From Arthrobacter sp. AZCC_0090 (lineage in GTDB: Bacteria; Actinomycetota; Actinomycetes; Actinomycetales; Micrococcaceae), in NCBI RefSeq assembly GCF_014207375.1, contig NZ_JACHEE010000010.1, positions 1 through 64,000 of the forward strand: a stretch of 64,000 nucleotides of DNA, read 5' to 3'. Shown piece by piece: positions 1-8,059 of the stretch (the first letter of the stretch is position 1; the number at the start of each line of letters is the position of its first letter). The notes under the pieces are model-generated. The model saw nothing but the letters and a program-made list of their open reading frames with translations. It had not been told where the DNA came from and did not search any database. A program made the position numbers and the translations under genes.

Positions 1-80
1 CGGGGCCTGAACCATTTAAACCACCCCCCCTACACACCCGGGCACCCAGCCCCCGGGCACCCGCCCCGCCGGAAGGCGCC

Positions 81-140
81 ATAAGCGAGCGGGCGTCGGG
101 CAGGAAGGTCCCGGGACCCGGCAGAGGTGAGCGGGCGTTT
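81..140. repeat. Dispersed GTGAGCGRGCGT repeat, two units
   Basis: Two related units, AGCGAGCGGGCGTC near 84-97 and GTGAGCGGGCGTTT at 127-140, are separated by a palindrome GGTCCCGGGACC at 108-119. The second unit runs into the stop codon (139-141) of the hydrolase gene on the minus strand. The same core occurs near 41.5, 42.7 and 62.5 kb. Positions 1-80 are GC-rich with a duplicated CCCGGGCACCC and hold no gene that I can see. Confidence 0.6.
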
Positions 141-972
141 AGCCCGAGAAGAAGTCGGAGAGCTCGGCGATGAGTTTGTCCGGAGCCCGGATTACTCCGT
201 CGTGGCCGTGGCCGGAGAGGATGGTGTAGCTCGATCCGGACAGGACGTCGTGGATCTGGCCGCACGCCACCCCGAAGTATGCCGGGCTCTTTTCGCCCAC
301 TACAATGAGCGTCTCCAGCGGCAACTCCAGGAACGGCTCTGCGGGCATGTCCGCGGCAATGACTGCCTTGATCTCACGCACGCCGGCCTGCATGAGCTCA
401 CGCATTTGTTTACCCATGGGGGTGCCCGACGTCAGCTTGTTGACGAGGGTCAGCATGGAGAGCGGCATCCTCGCGAAGGCGCCCTCGGTTTCGACGCCCT
501 TCACCAATACTGCGAGTCCGCGGTCAAAGTCTCCGGCCGCCGTCGCGCGCTCGTATTCGCTCGTCCAGTCGGCCTTCACGCTGTGGTTGACAGAAACTGC
601 GGGGTCATAGACCGCCAAGCGTTCCACAGGCAGCGTTCGTGCCGCGTGCAGCGCCACTGCACCCCCGAAGCTGTGCCCGAAAACGTCGGTGCTTGACGTG
701 TGCTTCATGATCTCGGCAAGATCCCTGATGTCCACGTCGAGCGTGTAATCCTTGGGCTGCGGCGACGATTCGCCGCGGCCCCGGCGGTTGAAAGTGTGGA
801 CCGGGCGGCCGAGGGCGGCGCTGAGCTTCTGGGCAAACCTGGAGTAGTCTGCGGCGGTCACCATTGAGGCGGGCACGACGACGACGCCGGAGCCGCCAGC
901 GGCCAGCCCACCACCCGTCGTGAAGAGCTCGAGGGTTCCGCCGTCGGCTGTTGTGATGTTCTCGCGCGTCAT
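139..972 (-). CDS. Alpha/beta hydrolase (first of three tandem paralogues)
   Basis: A 277-residue alpha/beta-fold hydrolase, probably cytoplasmic because no signal peptide is visible. The nucleophile elbow is GHSFGG (about residues 98-103), after a conserved FNRRGRGES segment; a C-terminal SGHGHDG supplies the likely catalytic histidine. The substrate cannot be read from the sequence. The next two genes upstream on the same strand are paralogues with the same RRGRG and GHSxGG blocks, so the three arose by tandem duplication. The start ATG lies 6 nt after TAGGCT and has no Shine-Dalgarno sequence, which points to leaderless translation. Family call firm, function unknown. Confidence 0.85.
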   Translation of the reverse strand: MTRENITTADGGTLELFTTGGGLAAGGSGVVVVPASMVTAADYSRFAQKLSAALGRPVHTFNRRGRGESSPQPKDYTLDVDIRDLAEIMKHTSSTDVFGHSFGGAVALHAARTLPVERLAVYDPAVSVNHSVKADWTSEYERATAAGDFDRGLAVLVKGVETEGAFARMPLSMLTLVNKLTSGTPMGKQMRELMQAGVREIKAVIAADMPAEPFLELPLETLIVVGEKSPAYFGVACGQIHDVLSGSSYTILSGHGHDGVIRAPDKLIAELSDFFSG

Positions 973-978
973 GCTTCG

Positions 979-984
979 AGCCTA
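979..984 (-). promoter_or_regulatory. Leaderless -10 box TAGGCT
   Basis: On the minus strand TAGGCT is followed by 6 nt and then the ATG at 972. This spacing places the transcription start at or beside the start codon. Inferred from sequence only. Confidence 0.5.
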
Positions 985-1003
985 ACGGAGCCGCCGGGTT
1001 CCG

Positions 1004-1858
1004 TCAGTCCTTGAAATAGCTGGAAATGTCCGCCACAAGTTCCTTGACCGCTGCTGGGACGGACCCGTGAAAGCCTTTCGGCGATACCACGAGCGTGCTT
1101 CCAGGGACGGCCGCGTACAGTCGCTCGGCGGTGACCTTGTAGTACTTGGGGCTCTTGCTACCCACCATGAACCGTGTGTTTCGAGGAAGTACAGAGAAGT
1201 CCCGGGGGTGTGCAGCTTCGTCGTAGGCGGCTTTGAGTTCGCCGACGCCCGTTGGCATGAGTTCCCTGAGGACCTTGTTCACCTTCGTGTGGGAGACGAG
1301 GGCCATGAGCCCGGCCAGGATGGGTTCCGGGATCCGGGCCAAGGCGGTGCCGGGCTGCATGCCCTTCTTCATCCGCGCCATGGCACGTCCCACATTTCCG
1401 CTATCCACAGATTGCGCAAAGCCGTCCAACCAACCCGTGTCCATACTGCCGTCGATGTTGACCGCGGCATCGTAGACGGCAAGTTTGTTCGGTTCGTAGT
1501 TTGTTCCCGCAAACTCCTGCGCGGCGTTCAGTGCCACGGATCCGCCGAGGCTGTGGCCGAGGATGTTCCTCGCGCCCGTCGCGTCCGTGATGGTGCGGAC
1601 GTCCGCGATCTCCGTGGCCATGGAGTAGTTTGCGGGTAGCTCCGTTGAGCTGCCCCGGCCCCTGCGGTCGTAGACGTCAACTGCCCACCCTTCGCCGAGC
1701 CCGCTGGCTAGGGCCATGGAAAATGGCCGATAGATGAGTGCGGTCAGGAATGCACCGCCAATGAGCAGCACGCGACGTTCTCCGGGAGCGTCCACCGAGC
1801 CGTAACTGTACAAGGCGAGCTTGCCGCCGTCGGGCGTGGGGACCTCACGTTCTCTCAC
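1004..1858 (-). CDS. Alpha/beta hydrolase (second of three tandem paralogues)
   Basis: A 284-residue alpha/beta hydrolase starting at GTG 1858, only 4 nt after the stop of the upstream paralogue. The nucleophile elbow is GHSLGG, preceded by YDRRGRGSS; the catalytic histidine is likely in the C-terminal SPKGFHGS. Substrate unknown. A TAGGAT box sits 6 nt before the GTG, inside the last codons of the upstream gene, so this gene may have its own promoter as well as read-through transcription. It resembles its two neighbours in length and motif order. Confidence 0.82.
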   Translation of the reverse strand: MREREVPTPDGGKLALYSYGSVDAPGERRVLLIGGAFLTALIYRPFSMALASGLGEGWAVDVYDRRGRGSSTELPANYSMATEIADVRTITDATGARNILGHSLGGSVALNAAQEFAGTNYEPNKLAVYDAAVNIDGSMDTGWLDGFAQSVDSGNVGRAMARMKKGMQPGTALARIPEPILAGLMALVSHTKVNKVLRELMPTGVGELKAAYDEAAHPRDFSVLPRNTRFMVGSKSPKYYKVTAERLYAAVPGSTLVVSPKGFHGSVPAAVKELVADISSYFKD

Positions 1859-1862
1859 CGTT

Positions 1863-2756
1863 TCATCCTAGGGCGACGCCGGCGTCGCCCGTCCCTTGGG
1901 CCAGGTAGCGGGCGATTTTCGCCGCGAGATGCTTCCCCGGCCGGAGGGGGCCTTCATGGAACTGCAGGGGGACTATCGCGAAGTCCACCACCGGGACGGC
2001 GGCGGCAAGCTGCCGCCCGGTTTCGGCGAAGTACGCCGGGCTCCAGCCGCCACTGAGCATCAGGGTTGGGGTTTCCAACTTCGCATAGTCCTGTATGTGT
2101 GAGTCGGCGTCGATGATCACGCGCATCTCTGACACAGCCGTCGGCAACAAGTCCCTCATCTCGGCTCCCAACCTGGTCTTGGCCGAGAGGATGCTGAGCA
2201 CCCGCAGCGCTCCGAGCGGCAAATAGGAAATCGGCCCGGCCGTGGCCAGCCCTTGGACCAAATGCGCCCATGCATGGTCGAGCTGACCCGCAGTGACGGC
2301 CTCTTCCAATTGCGGTCGCCAGCGCCCGTTCAGGTTGCCGGACAGGGAAACCGCGGCGTCGTAAGTGACGATCCGGGAGATGGGCGCGCGCAAGGCTGCC
2401 TGGAGCGCCACGAATCCGCCATAGCTATGCCCGACAACATCCGTGGAGCCACTCGCCTCCATCACGGCAAGCAGATCGCTGGTCTCTGTCGCGGCGGAGT
2501 AGTCAGGCGGCTGCGGTGCCGAGCGGCCGCGGCCGCGCCGGTTGTATGAATGCACCGGCCGGCCAAGCAGGATGCTGAGGTTCCTCGCGAAGGGCCAGTA
2601 GAGGGAGTCGGTCACCAAGGTGCCGTGTACAAGTAGGACGCCGGGTCCCTCCGCCGCGCTCGGAGCGCCGGGAATGGAGGCCCCGGCCGCGGGACGGAAG
2701 GAATGCACCTCAAGGTGGCCGCCGTCGTCGTCCGTCTTAACTGTCCACGTCTCCAC
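1863..2756 (-). CDS. Alpha/beta hydrolase (third of three tandem paralogues)
   Basis: A 297-residue alpha/beta hydrolase and first gene of the minus-strand trio. It has the YNRRGRGRS segment, the elbow GHSYGG and a C-terminal FHEGP with the candidate histidine. The GTG start at 2756 follows a TAGACT box by 6 nt, again without a Shine-Dalgarno sequence. It is divergent from lysS, with a compact 98-nt intergenic region holding the promoters of both. No partner gene hints at the substrate, so a general esterase, lactonase or peptidase role is all that can be said. Confidence 0.82.
   Translation of the reverse strand: METWTVKTDDDGGHLEVHSFRPAAGASIPGAPSAAEGPGVLLVHGTLVTDSLYWPFARNLSILLGRPVHSYNRRGRGRSAPQPPDYSAATETSDLLAVMEASGSTDVVGHSYGGFVALQAALRAPISRIVTYDAAVSLSGNLNGRWRPQLEEAVTAGQLDHAWAHLVQGLATAGPISYLPLGALRVLSILSAKTRLGAEMRDLLPTAVSEMRVIIDADSHIQDYAKLETPTLMLSGGWSPAYFAETGRQLAAAVPVVDFAIVPLQFHEGPLRPGKHLAAKIARYLAQGTGDAGVALG
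1865..1870 (-). promoter_or_regulatory. Leaderless -10 box TAGGAT
   Basis: TAGGAT, 6 nt before GTG 1858, overlapping the 3' end of the upstream hydrolase gene. No Shine-Dalgarno sequence is visible at this start. Confidence 0.45.
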
Positions 2757-2762
2757 AGCCCG

Positions 2763-2768
2763 AGTCTA
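2763..2768 (-). promoter_or_regulatory. Leaderless -10 box TAGACT
   Basis: TAGACT on the minus strand, 6 nt before GTG 2756; divergent partner of the lysS promoter. Confidence 0.5.
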
Positions 2769-2840
2769 TGTCGGCCGCCGCCGGGAGCGAGGGTAGGTAA
2801 CTCTGGGGAATTCCGGTAGGGAACTCCAAGGAATCCCCGG

Positions 2841-2846
2841 TAAACT
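2841..2846 (+). promoter_or_regulatory. lysS -10 box TAAACT, probably leaderless
   Basis: TAAACT ends 8 nt before the GTG at 2855. There is no Shine-Dalgarno sequence before that GTG, so transcription probably begins on the start codon. Confidence 0.45.
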
Positions 2847-2854
2847 TGGGGATT

Positions 2855-4384
2855 GTGACTTCCGTAAACACCCCAGCCCAGCACAACGCCGCAGAGCCCG
2901 CCGACGCCAGCGAACAGATGCGTATCCGCATGGAAAAGCGCAGCAAGCTGATCGAGCGTGGCGCCGAGGCATACCCTGTGGGTGTTGAGCGGACGCATTC
3001 CCTTGCCGAGATCCGCGAGAAGTACGCCCACCTCCAGGCTGACGAAACCACCGGCGACACCGTGGGCGTCACCGGCCGTGTCGTGTTCGTGCGCAATACC
3101 GGCAAGCTCTGCTTCGCCACCATCCAGGAAGGCGGGGCAGACGGAAAAGGCGTCCGCCTGCAGGCCATGCTCAGCCTGGCTAACGTCGGCGAGGAGACCC
3201 TCGCGGACTGGAAGGCGCTGGTGGACCTCGGAGACCACGTTTTCATTAAGGGCGAGGTCATTTCATCCCGCCGGGGCGAGCTGTCCGTCATGGCCGACTC
3301 TTGGTCCATGGCCTCCAAGGCTTTGCGCCCGCTGCCGGTGCTACACGCTGAACTGAACGAGGAAACTCGCGTCAGGCAGCGCTACGTGGACCTGATGGTC
3401 CGCGATGAAGCCCGGGAAATGGTCTACACCCGTGCTGCGATCACTCGCTCGGTGCGCGACACTTTGGACCGCCATGGCTATGTGGAGGTGGAGACCCCCA
3501 TCCTGCAGCTCGTCCACGGCGGCGCTACAGCCCGTCCGTTCGAGACGCACATGAATGCGTTCGACCAGAAGATGACGTTGCGCATCGCCACTGAGCTCTT
3601 CCTCAAGCGCGCGGTGGTGGGCGGAATTGACCGCGTTTACGACATGGGCCGCGTCTTCCGCAACGAAGGCGTCGATTCCACCCACAGCCCGGAATTCACC
3701 ACCTTGGAATGCTATGAGGCGTGGGCAGACCAATTCGTCATGGCCGATCGCATGAAGGAAATCATCCTCAACGTCGCCGACGTCGTGGGTACCCGCACCA
3801 TCCAGACGGACGCCGGAGAGATCGACCTCGACGGCGAATGGGCCTGGGTCGCTGTCTATCCGGGACTCTCCGAGGCGATTGGCGAGGAGATTACGCCCGA
3901 GACCACGGTGGCGGAGCTGCTGGCGATTGCCGCTAAGCACGAAGTCAAGGTGGATCCCAAGTGGGAGGCCGAAAAGCTGGTGGTCGAACTGTTCGGCGAG
4001 ATCGTCGAGCCCACGCTGCTCAACCCCACCTTCGTCTACAACTACCCGCCCTCCGCGCAGCCCCTCGCCCGCCCGCATCGGGAGGACGGCCGCTTGATCG
4101 AGGCTTGGGACCTCATCATCGGTGGCATGGAACGCGGCACGGCCTTCTCAGAGCTGATCGACCCCGTCATCCAGCGCGAACGACTCACCGAGCAGTCGCG
4201 CCGTTCGGCTGCCGGCGACGTTGAAGCCATGCAGCTGGACGAGGACTTCCTCAGAGCCCTTGAGTACGGTGCTCCGCCCATGGGCGGCATCGGCTTGGGC
4301 ATCGACCGTTTGGTCATGCTGTTCACCGGAGCAGGTATCCGGGAAACCATCTTGTTCCCACTCCTCAAGCCCGAAGGGCACTGA
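2855..4384 (+). CDS. lysS: Lysine--tRNA ligase (class II)
   Basis: Charges tRNA-Lys with lysine in the cytosol. The 509-residue protein has the usual LysRS order: an N-terminal OB-fold anticodon-binding domain (about residues 50-155), then the class II core with motif 2 around FRNEGVDSTHSPEFT and motif 3 at GGIGLGIDRLVML near the C-terminus. The GTG at 2855 was chosen over an in-frame TTG at 2846 because the TAAACT box then sits at leaderless distance and overlaps the TTG. A small membrane protein gene follows after 2 nt and is probably co-transcribed. A tRNA-Lys(TTT) gene lies elsewhere in the window at 30.7 kb. Confidence 0.97.
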   Translation: MTSVNTPAQHNAAEPADASEQMRIRMEKRSKLIERGAEAYPVGVERTHSLAEIREKYAHLQADETTGDTVGVTGRVVFVRNTGKLCFATIQEGGADGKGVRLQAMLSLANVGEETLADWKALVDLGDHVFIKGEVISSRRGELSVMADSWSMASKALRPLPVLHAELNEETRVRQRYVDLMVRDEAREMVYTRAAITRSVRDTLDRHGYVEVETPILQLVHGGATARPFETHMNAFDQKMTLRIATELFLKRAVVGGIDRVYDMGRVFRNEGVDSTHSPEFTTLECYEAWADQFVMADRMKEIILNVADVVGTRTIQTDAGEIDLDGEWAWVAVYPGLSEAIGEEITPETTVAELLAIAAKHEVKVDPKWEAEKLVVELFGEIVEPTLLNPTFVYNYPPSAQPLARPHREDGRLIEAWDLIIGGMERGTAFSELIDPVIQRERLTEQSRRSAAGDVEAMQLDEDFLRALEYGAPPMGGIGLGIDRLVMLFTGAGIRETILFPLLKPEGH

Positions 4385-4386
4385 CC

Positions 4387-4593
4387 ATGGAATACATTGC
4401 CGTTCTTGCGCCGTCCGTCGTTGTCGGGCTTCTCTTTTGGTTTGCCATGAAGGCTATCTTCAACGCGGACAAATCGGAGCGCCAAGCAGAAGCCCGAGCC
4501 CAGGAAGAAGCCGGTTTCGGAATTGCGAACCCGGCGGGCGAGGTTCAACGCCTGTCAAATAGCTCTTTCCCGCGGCCTTCCCCAAAGATTTAA
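4387..4593 (+). CDS. Small single-pass membrane protein
   Basis: A 68-residue protein whose ATG lies 2 nt after the lysS stop, so it is likely translated from the lysS transcript. Residues 4-24 form a hydrophobic segment (VLAPSVVVGLLFWFAMKAIF) followed by a charged tail rich in Lys, Arg and Glu, which suggests one N-terminal transmembrane helix with a cytoplasmic tail. No domain is recognised. Its position between lysS and lsr2 is the only functional clue. Confidence 0.65.
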   Translation: MEYIAVLAPSVVVGLLFWFAMKAIFNADKSERQAEARAQEEAGFGIANPAGEVQRLSNSSFPRPSPKI

Positions 4594-4613
4594 TAGTGTC
4601 TTTGGCGATGTCT

Positions 4614-4662
4614 TTGACGATGTGCCATGTCCTGGACTTATAATCTTTAATAAGTAGTCCAG
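4614..4662 (+). promoter_or_regulatory. lsr2 promoter with AT-rich inverted repeat
   Basis: TTGACG (4614-4619) and a perfect TATAAT (4639-4644) are 19 nt apart and form a clear housekeeping-type promoter. The -10 box is enclosed by inverted repeats CTGGACT (4632-4638) and AGTCCAG (4656-4662) around an A/T-only core, unusually AT-rich for this genome. Lsr2 binds AT-rich DNA, so autoregulation at this site is a natural inference. Confidence 0.65.
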
Positions 4663-4702
4663 CTATTCTGCATATCCGACCCCTCCAAAAGAGAGTCTTT
4701 TC

Positions 4703-5029
4703 ATGGCACAGAAAGTCAAAATTATCCTCGTTGACGACCTGGATGAGGGCGCCGCGGATGAAACTGTCCGCTTCGGCCTTGACGGAGTCAGTTACGAAAT
4801 GGACCTGTCCAGTGCCAACGCTGCCAAGCTGCGGGACGCTCTGGGACCGTTTGTGGCCAAAGCGCGCAAAACCTCCACTGGTCGTGCAACGCGCAGCCGC
4901 GTTGCCGCAGGGAGAAACCAGGACTCTGCACAGATCCGTCAATGGGCGCGCGAGAACGGTTATACCGTAAACAGCCGAGGCCGCATTCAGGCCGAAATTC
5001 AGGAAGCCTACCAGAAGGCAAATTCCTGA
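4703..5029 (+). CDS. lsr2: Lsr2-family nucleoid-associated protein
   Basis: A small basic DNA-bridging protein of actinobacteria that silences AT-rich, often horizontally acquired DNA, functionally like H-NS. The 108 residues match the family: an N-terminal oligomerisation domain (VDDLDEGAADETVRFGLDG, about 10-60), a basic linker (about 61-75) and a C-terminal DNA-binding domain with IRQWARENGY and the AT-hook-like core SRGRI near residue 95. It starts at an ATG preceded by AAGAGAG. It has its own strong promoter and a strong terminator, so it is monocistronic. Confidence 0.95.
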   Translation: MAQKVKIILVDDLDEGAADETVRFGLDGVSYEMDLSSANAAKLRDALGPFVAKARKTSTGRATRSRVAAGRNQDSAQIRQWARENGYTVNSRGRIQAEIQEAYQKANS

Positions 5030-5040
5030 CACCAAGTATC

Positions 5041-5068
5041 AATACCCCGGCCCTTGGGCCGGGGTATT
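5041..5068 (+). terminator. Intrinsic terminator after lsr2
   Basis: A perfect 13-bp inverted repeat AATACCCCGGCCC / GGGCCGGGGTATT begins 11 nt after the lsr2 stop and is followed by a short T-containing tail. Confidence 0.85.
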
Positions 5069-5072
5069 GTCA

Positions 5073-5406
5073 TTTCAGCGTCCGTTTCGCGGGTTACCCG
5101 TGTCGATTGGCAGTACGGCGGCACTATTCATCTGAAGGCTTGGAGCCGTCTGGGAATATTCGGTATGTAGTCACTACGTTTGCTGAGAAGAACGACGGCG
5201 GGTGGCCCGGCTCGTGAGGGCGGCGGCGGCGCCGCACGAGGCCGCGGAACATCCGGAGTTTGGTTCCCAACGCCGCGCCAAGGACCCTTCACGGCGTGAG
5301 TGGACTTATTCCCGGTGCGGCCATGTTTCCCCTGTGGCGAACACGCCCCAAAATTCCTGCGTTGCCACGTAGCATCAAAGTACGTCGTAGCTAGGAGTGT
5401 GGCGAA
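5073..5406 (+). promoter_or_regulatory. clpC upstream region
   Basis: A 334-nt stretch without a supported gene. It holds a perfect GTAGTCACTAC palindrome (5167-5177) and, just before clpC, the near repeat ACGTAGC / TCGTAGC (about 5368-5392) followed by the ribosome-binding site AGGAG, 10 nt before ATG 5407. The palindrome is a candidate operator; I cannot assign it to ClgR, CtsR or another stress regulator from sequence alone. Confidence 0.4.
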
Positions 5407-7899
5407 ATGTTTGAGAGATTTACGGACCGTGCCCGTCGCGTTGTTGTGCTTGCCCAGGAAGAGGCACGCATGCTCAACCACAACTACATCGGTACCGAGC
5501 ACATCCTCTTGGGTCTGATCCACGAGGGTGAAGGCGTTGCCGCCAAGGCGCTTGAGTCCCTGAGCATTTCGCTCGATGGCGTCCGCGAGCAGGTACAGGA
5601 GATCATCGGCCAGGGCCAGCAGGCTCCGTCCGGTCACATCCCCTTCACCCCGCGCGCCAAGAAGGTACTTGAGCTTTCGCTCCGGGAAGCCCTGCAGCTC
5701 GGCCACAACTACATCGGTACCGAGCACATCCTGCTGGGCCTCATCCGTGAGGGCGAAGGCGTTGCCGCGCAGGTGCTTGTCAAGCTTGGAGCCGACCTCA
5801 ACCGGGTCCGCCAGCAGGTCATCCAGCTGCTCTCCGGCTACCAGGGCAAGGAAGCCGCGGGCCCCGGCTCGGGACCTGGTCAGCAGGAAGGCACTCCCGC
5901 CGGTTCGGTGGTGCTGGACCAGTTTGGCCGCAACCTCACCCAGGCTGCGCGCGAAAACAAGCTTGATCCTGTGATCGGCCGTGAGCTGGAGATGGAACGC
6001 GTCATGCAGGTCCTCTCTCGGCGCACCAAGAACAACCCCGTCCTGATCGGTGAGCCCGGCGTCGGCAAGACCGCCGTCGTCGAAGGCCTTGCCCAGGCGA
6101 TCGTCCGCGGGGACGTCCCGGAGACCATCAAGGATAAGCAGCTGTACACGCTCGACCTCGGTTCCCTCGTGGCCGGTTCCCGCTACCGCGGTGACTTCGA
6201 AGAGCGCCTGAAGAAGGTCCTCAAGGAAATCCGCACCCGCGGCGACATCATCCTCTTCATCGATGAGATCCACACCCTCGTGGGCGCCGGTGCGGCCGAA
6301 GGTGCCATCGATGCCGCGTCCATCCTGAAGCCGATGCTTGCCCGCGGTGAACTCCAGACCATCGGTGCCACCACCCTGGACGAGTACCGCAAGCACATTG
6401 AGAAGGACGCAGCTCTGGAACGCCGCTTCCAGCCGATCCAGGTCAAAGAACCTTCCGTCGCGCATGCGATCGAGATCCTCAAGGGCCTGCGTGACCGTTA
6501 CGAGGCGCACCACCGCGTGACCATCACGGACGGTGCCCTTGCCTCCGCGGCAACGCTGGCCGAGCGCTACATTTCGGACCGTTTCCTTCCGGACAAGGCG
6601 ATCGACCTGATCGACGAAGCCGGTGCTCGCCTGCGCATCCGCCGCATGACGGCGCCGCCGGAGCTCAAGGCCATGGATGAGCGCATCGCCGAGGTCAAGA
6701 TGGAGAAGGAATCCGCCATCGACGCCCAGGACTTCGAAGGCGCCGCGTCGTTGCGCGACAAGGAGCAGAAGCTCATTGCCGAGCGTGCCGAGAAGGAACG
6801 CAACTGGAAGTCTGGCGGCATGGACGATATTTCCGAGGTGGACGAAGACCTGATCGCCGAAGTTCTCGCGAACTCCACCGGCATCCCTGTCTTCAAGCTG
6901 ACCGAGGAAGAATCCAGCCGCCTGCTGAAGATGGAAGACGAGCTGCACAAGCGGGTCGTCGGTCAGGATGAGGCCATCCGTGCTCTCTCCCAGGCCATCC
7001 GCCGCACCCGTGCAGGCCTCAAGGACCCCAAGCGTCCGGGCGGTTCGTTCATCTTTGCCGGCCCTACCGGCGTCGGCAAGACCGAACTCGCCAAGGCGCT
7101 GGCCGAATTCCTGTTCGGTGAAGAGGACGCCCTCATTACGCTGGACATGTCCGAGTACTCCGAGAAGCACACGGTTTCGCGTCTTTTCGGTGCTCCTCCG
7201 GGCTACGTCGGCTACGAAGAGGGCGGGCAGCTGACCGAAAAGGTCCGCCGCCGTCCGTTCTCCGTGGTGTTGTTCGATGAAGTGGAGAAGGCTCATGCCG
7301 ATCTCTTCAACTCGCTGCTGCAGATCCTGGAAGATGGTCGACTGACCGACTCCCAGGGCCGGGTGGTGGACTTCAAGAACACGGTGATCATCATGACCAC
7401 CAACCTGGGAACCCGCGATATCTCCAAGAGCGTCGCAACGGGCTTCCAGTCCGGCACGGACACCACCACCGGCTACAACCGGATGCGGGCACGGGTCACC
7501 GAAGAGCTCAAGCAGCACTTCCGCCCCGAGTTCCTCAACCGCGTTGACGACGTCGTGGTGTTCCCGCAGCTCACGCAGGACGAGATCATCGAGATCGTTG
7601 ACCTGTTCGTCACGCGCCTCGAGGCACGCCTCAAGGACAAGGACATGGGCATCGAGCTCACCAAGGCTGCCAAGGTGCTCCTGGCCACGCGTGGCTACGA
7701 TCCCGCCATGGGTGCCCGGCCGCTGCGCCGCACCATCCAGCGCGAGATCGAGGACCAGCTCTCCGAGAAGATCCTTTTCGGTGAACTGCACACCGGCGAC
7801 ATCGTGGTGGTCGACGTGGACGGCGAAGGCGACGACGCCAAGTTCACCTTCGCCGGCAATGCCAAGCCGCGCATTCCGGAAATCGCTCCGAGCGCCTAA
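5407..7899 (+). CDS. clpC: ATP-dependent Clp protease ATPase subunit ClpC
   Basis: Hexameric AAA+ unfoldase that feeds substrates to ClpP and supports protein quality control. The 830-residue order is typical: two N-domain repeats, each with [14 protein letters not shown] (about residues 20-35 and 98-113); AAA1 with Walker A GEPGVGKT near 216-223; a UVR-like coiled region around 430-465; AAA2 with Walker A GPTGVGKT near 552-559 and the DEVEKAH block; then a C-terminal small domain. The length is normal for actinobacterial ClpC. AGGAG lies 10 nt upstream, and an intrinsic terminator follows, so the gene is probably transcribed alone. Confidence 0.97.
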   Translation: MFERFTDRARRVVVLAQEEARMLNHNYIGTEHILLGLIHEGEGVAAKALESLSISLDGVREQVQEIIGQGQQAPSGHIPFTPRAKKVLELSLREALQLGHNYIGTEHILLGLIREGEGVAAQVLVKLGADLNRVRQQVIQLLSGYQGKEAAGPGSGPGQQEGTPAGSVVLDQFGRNLTQAARENKLDPVIGRELEMERVMQVLSRRTKNNPVLIGEPGVGKTAVVEGLAQAIVRGDVPETIKDKQLYTLDLGSLVAGSRYRGDFEERLKKVLKEIRTRGDIILFIDEIHTLVGAGAAEGAIDAASILKPMLARGELQTIGATTLDEYRKHIEKDAALERRFQPIQVKEPSVAHAIEILKGLRDRYEAHHRVTITDGALASAATLAERYISDRFLPDKAIDLIDEAGARLRIRRMTAPPELKAMDERIAEVKMEKESAIDAQDFEGAASLRDKEQKLIAERAEKERNWKSGGMDDISEVDEDLIAEVLANSTGIPVFKLTEEESSRLLKMEDELHKRVVGQDEAIRALSQAIRRTRAGLKDPKRPGGSFIFAGPTGVGKTELAKALAEFLFGEEDALITLDMSEYSEKHTVSRLFGAPPGYVGYEEGGQLTEKVRRRPFSVVLFDEVEKAHADLFNSLLQILEDGRLTDSQGRVVDFKNTVIIMTTNLGTRDISKSVATGFQSGTDTTTGYNRMRARVTEELKQHFRPEFLNRVDDVVVFPQLTQDEIIEIVDLFVTRLEARLKDKDMGIELTKAAKVLLATRGYDPAMGARPLRRTIQREIEDQLSEKILFGELHTGDIVVVDVDGEGDDAKFTFAGNAKPRIPEIAPSA

Positions 7900-7928
7900 G
7901 CCCCGAGCGCCTCAGTTCCGACTCGATA

Positions 7929-7964
7929 GCCCCGCCCACTCCGCAAGGAGCGGGCGGGGCTTTT
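7929..7964 (+). terminator. Intrinsic terminator after clpC
   Basis: GCCCCGCCCACTCC (7929-7942) pairs with GGAGCGGGCGGGGC (7947-7960) over a 4-nt loop with one mismatch, followed by TTTT. Confidence 0.88.
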
Positions 7965-7992
7965 GTGTTGCGCAGCTAATTCTGAAAGTACC

Positions 7993-8010
7993 GTTTCACT
8001 CTTAGTGAAC
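7993..8010. promoter_or_regulatory. Inverted repeat upstream of the S9 peptidase gene
   Basis: GTTTCACT and AGTGAAC are separated by CTT, about 50 nt before the peptidase start. The symmetry suggests an operator for an unidentified regulator; no regulator gene is adjacent. Confidence 0.35.
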
Positions 8011-8059
8011 CTTTTGTGATCTGGCACACATTAAGTGTTGAATCGGAGCATGGATTCGA

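Noticed and set aside
5128-7791. Very long open frame on the minus strand opposite clpC
   Set aside because: It mirrors the GC-ending codons of clpC; no ribosome-binding site, and the residues are low-complexity Asp/Gly/Leu without a domain.
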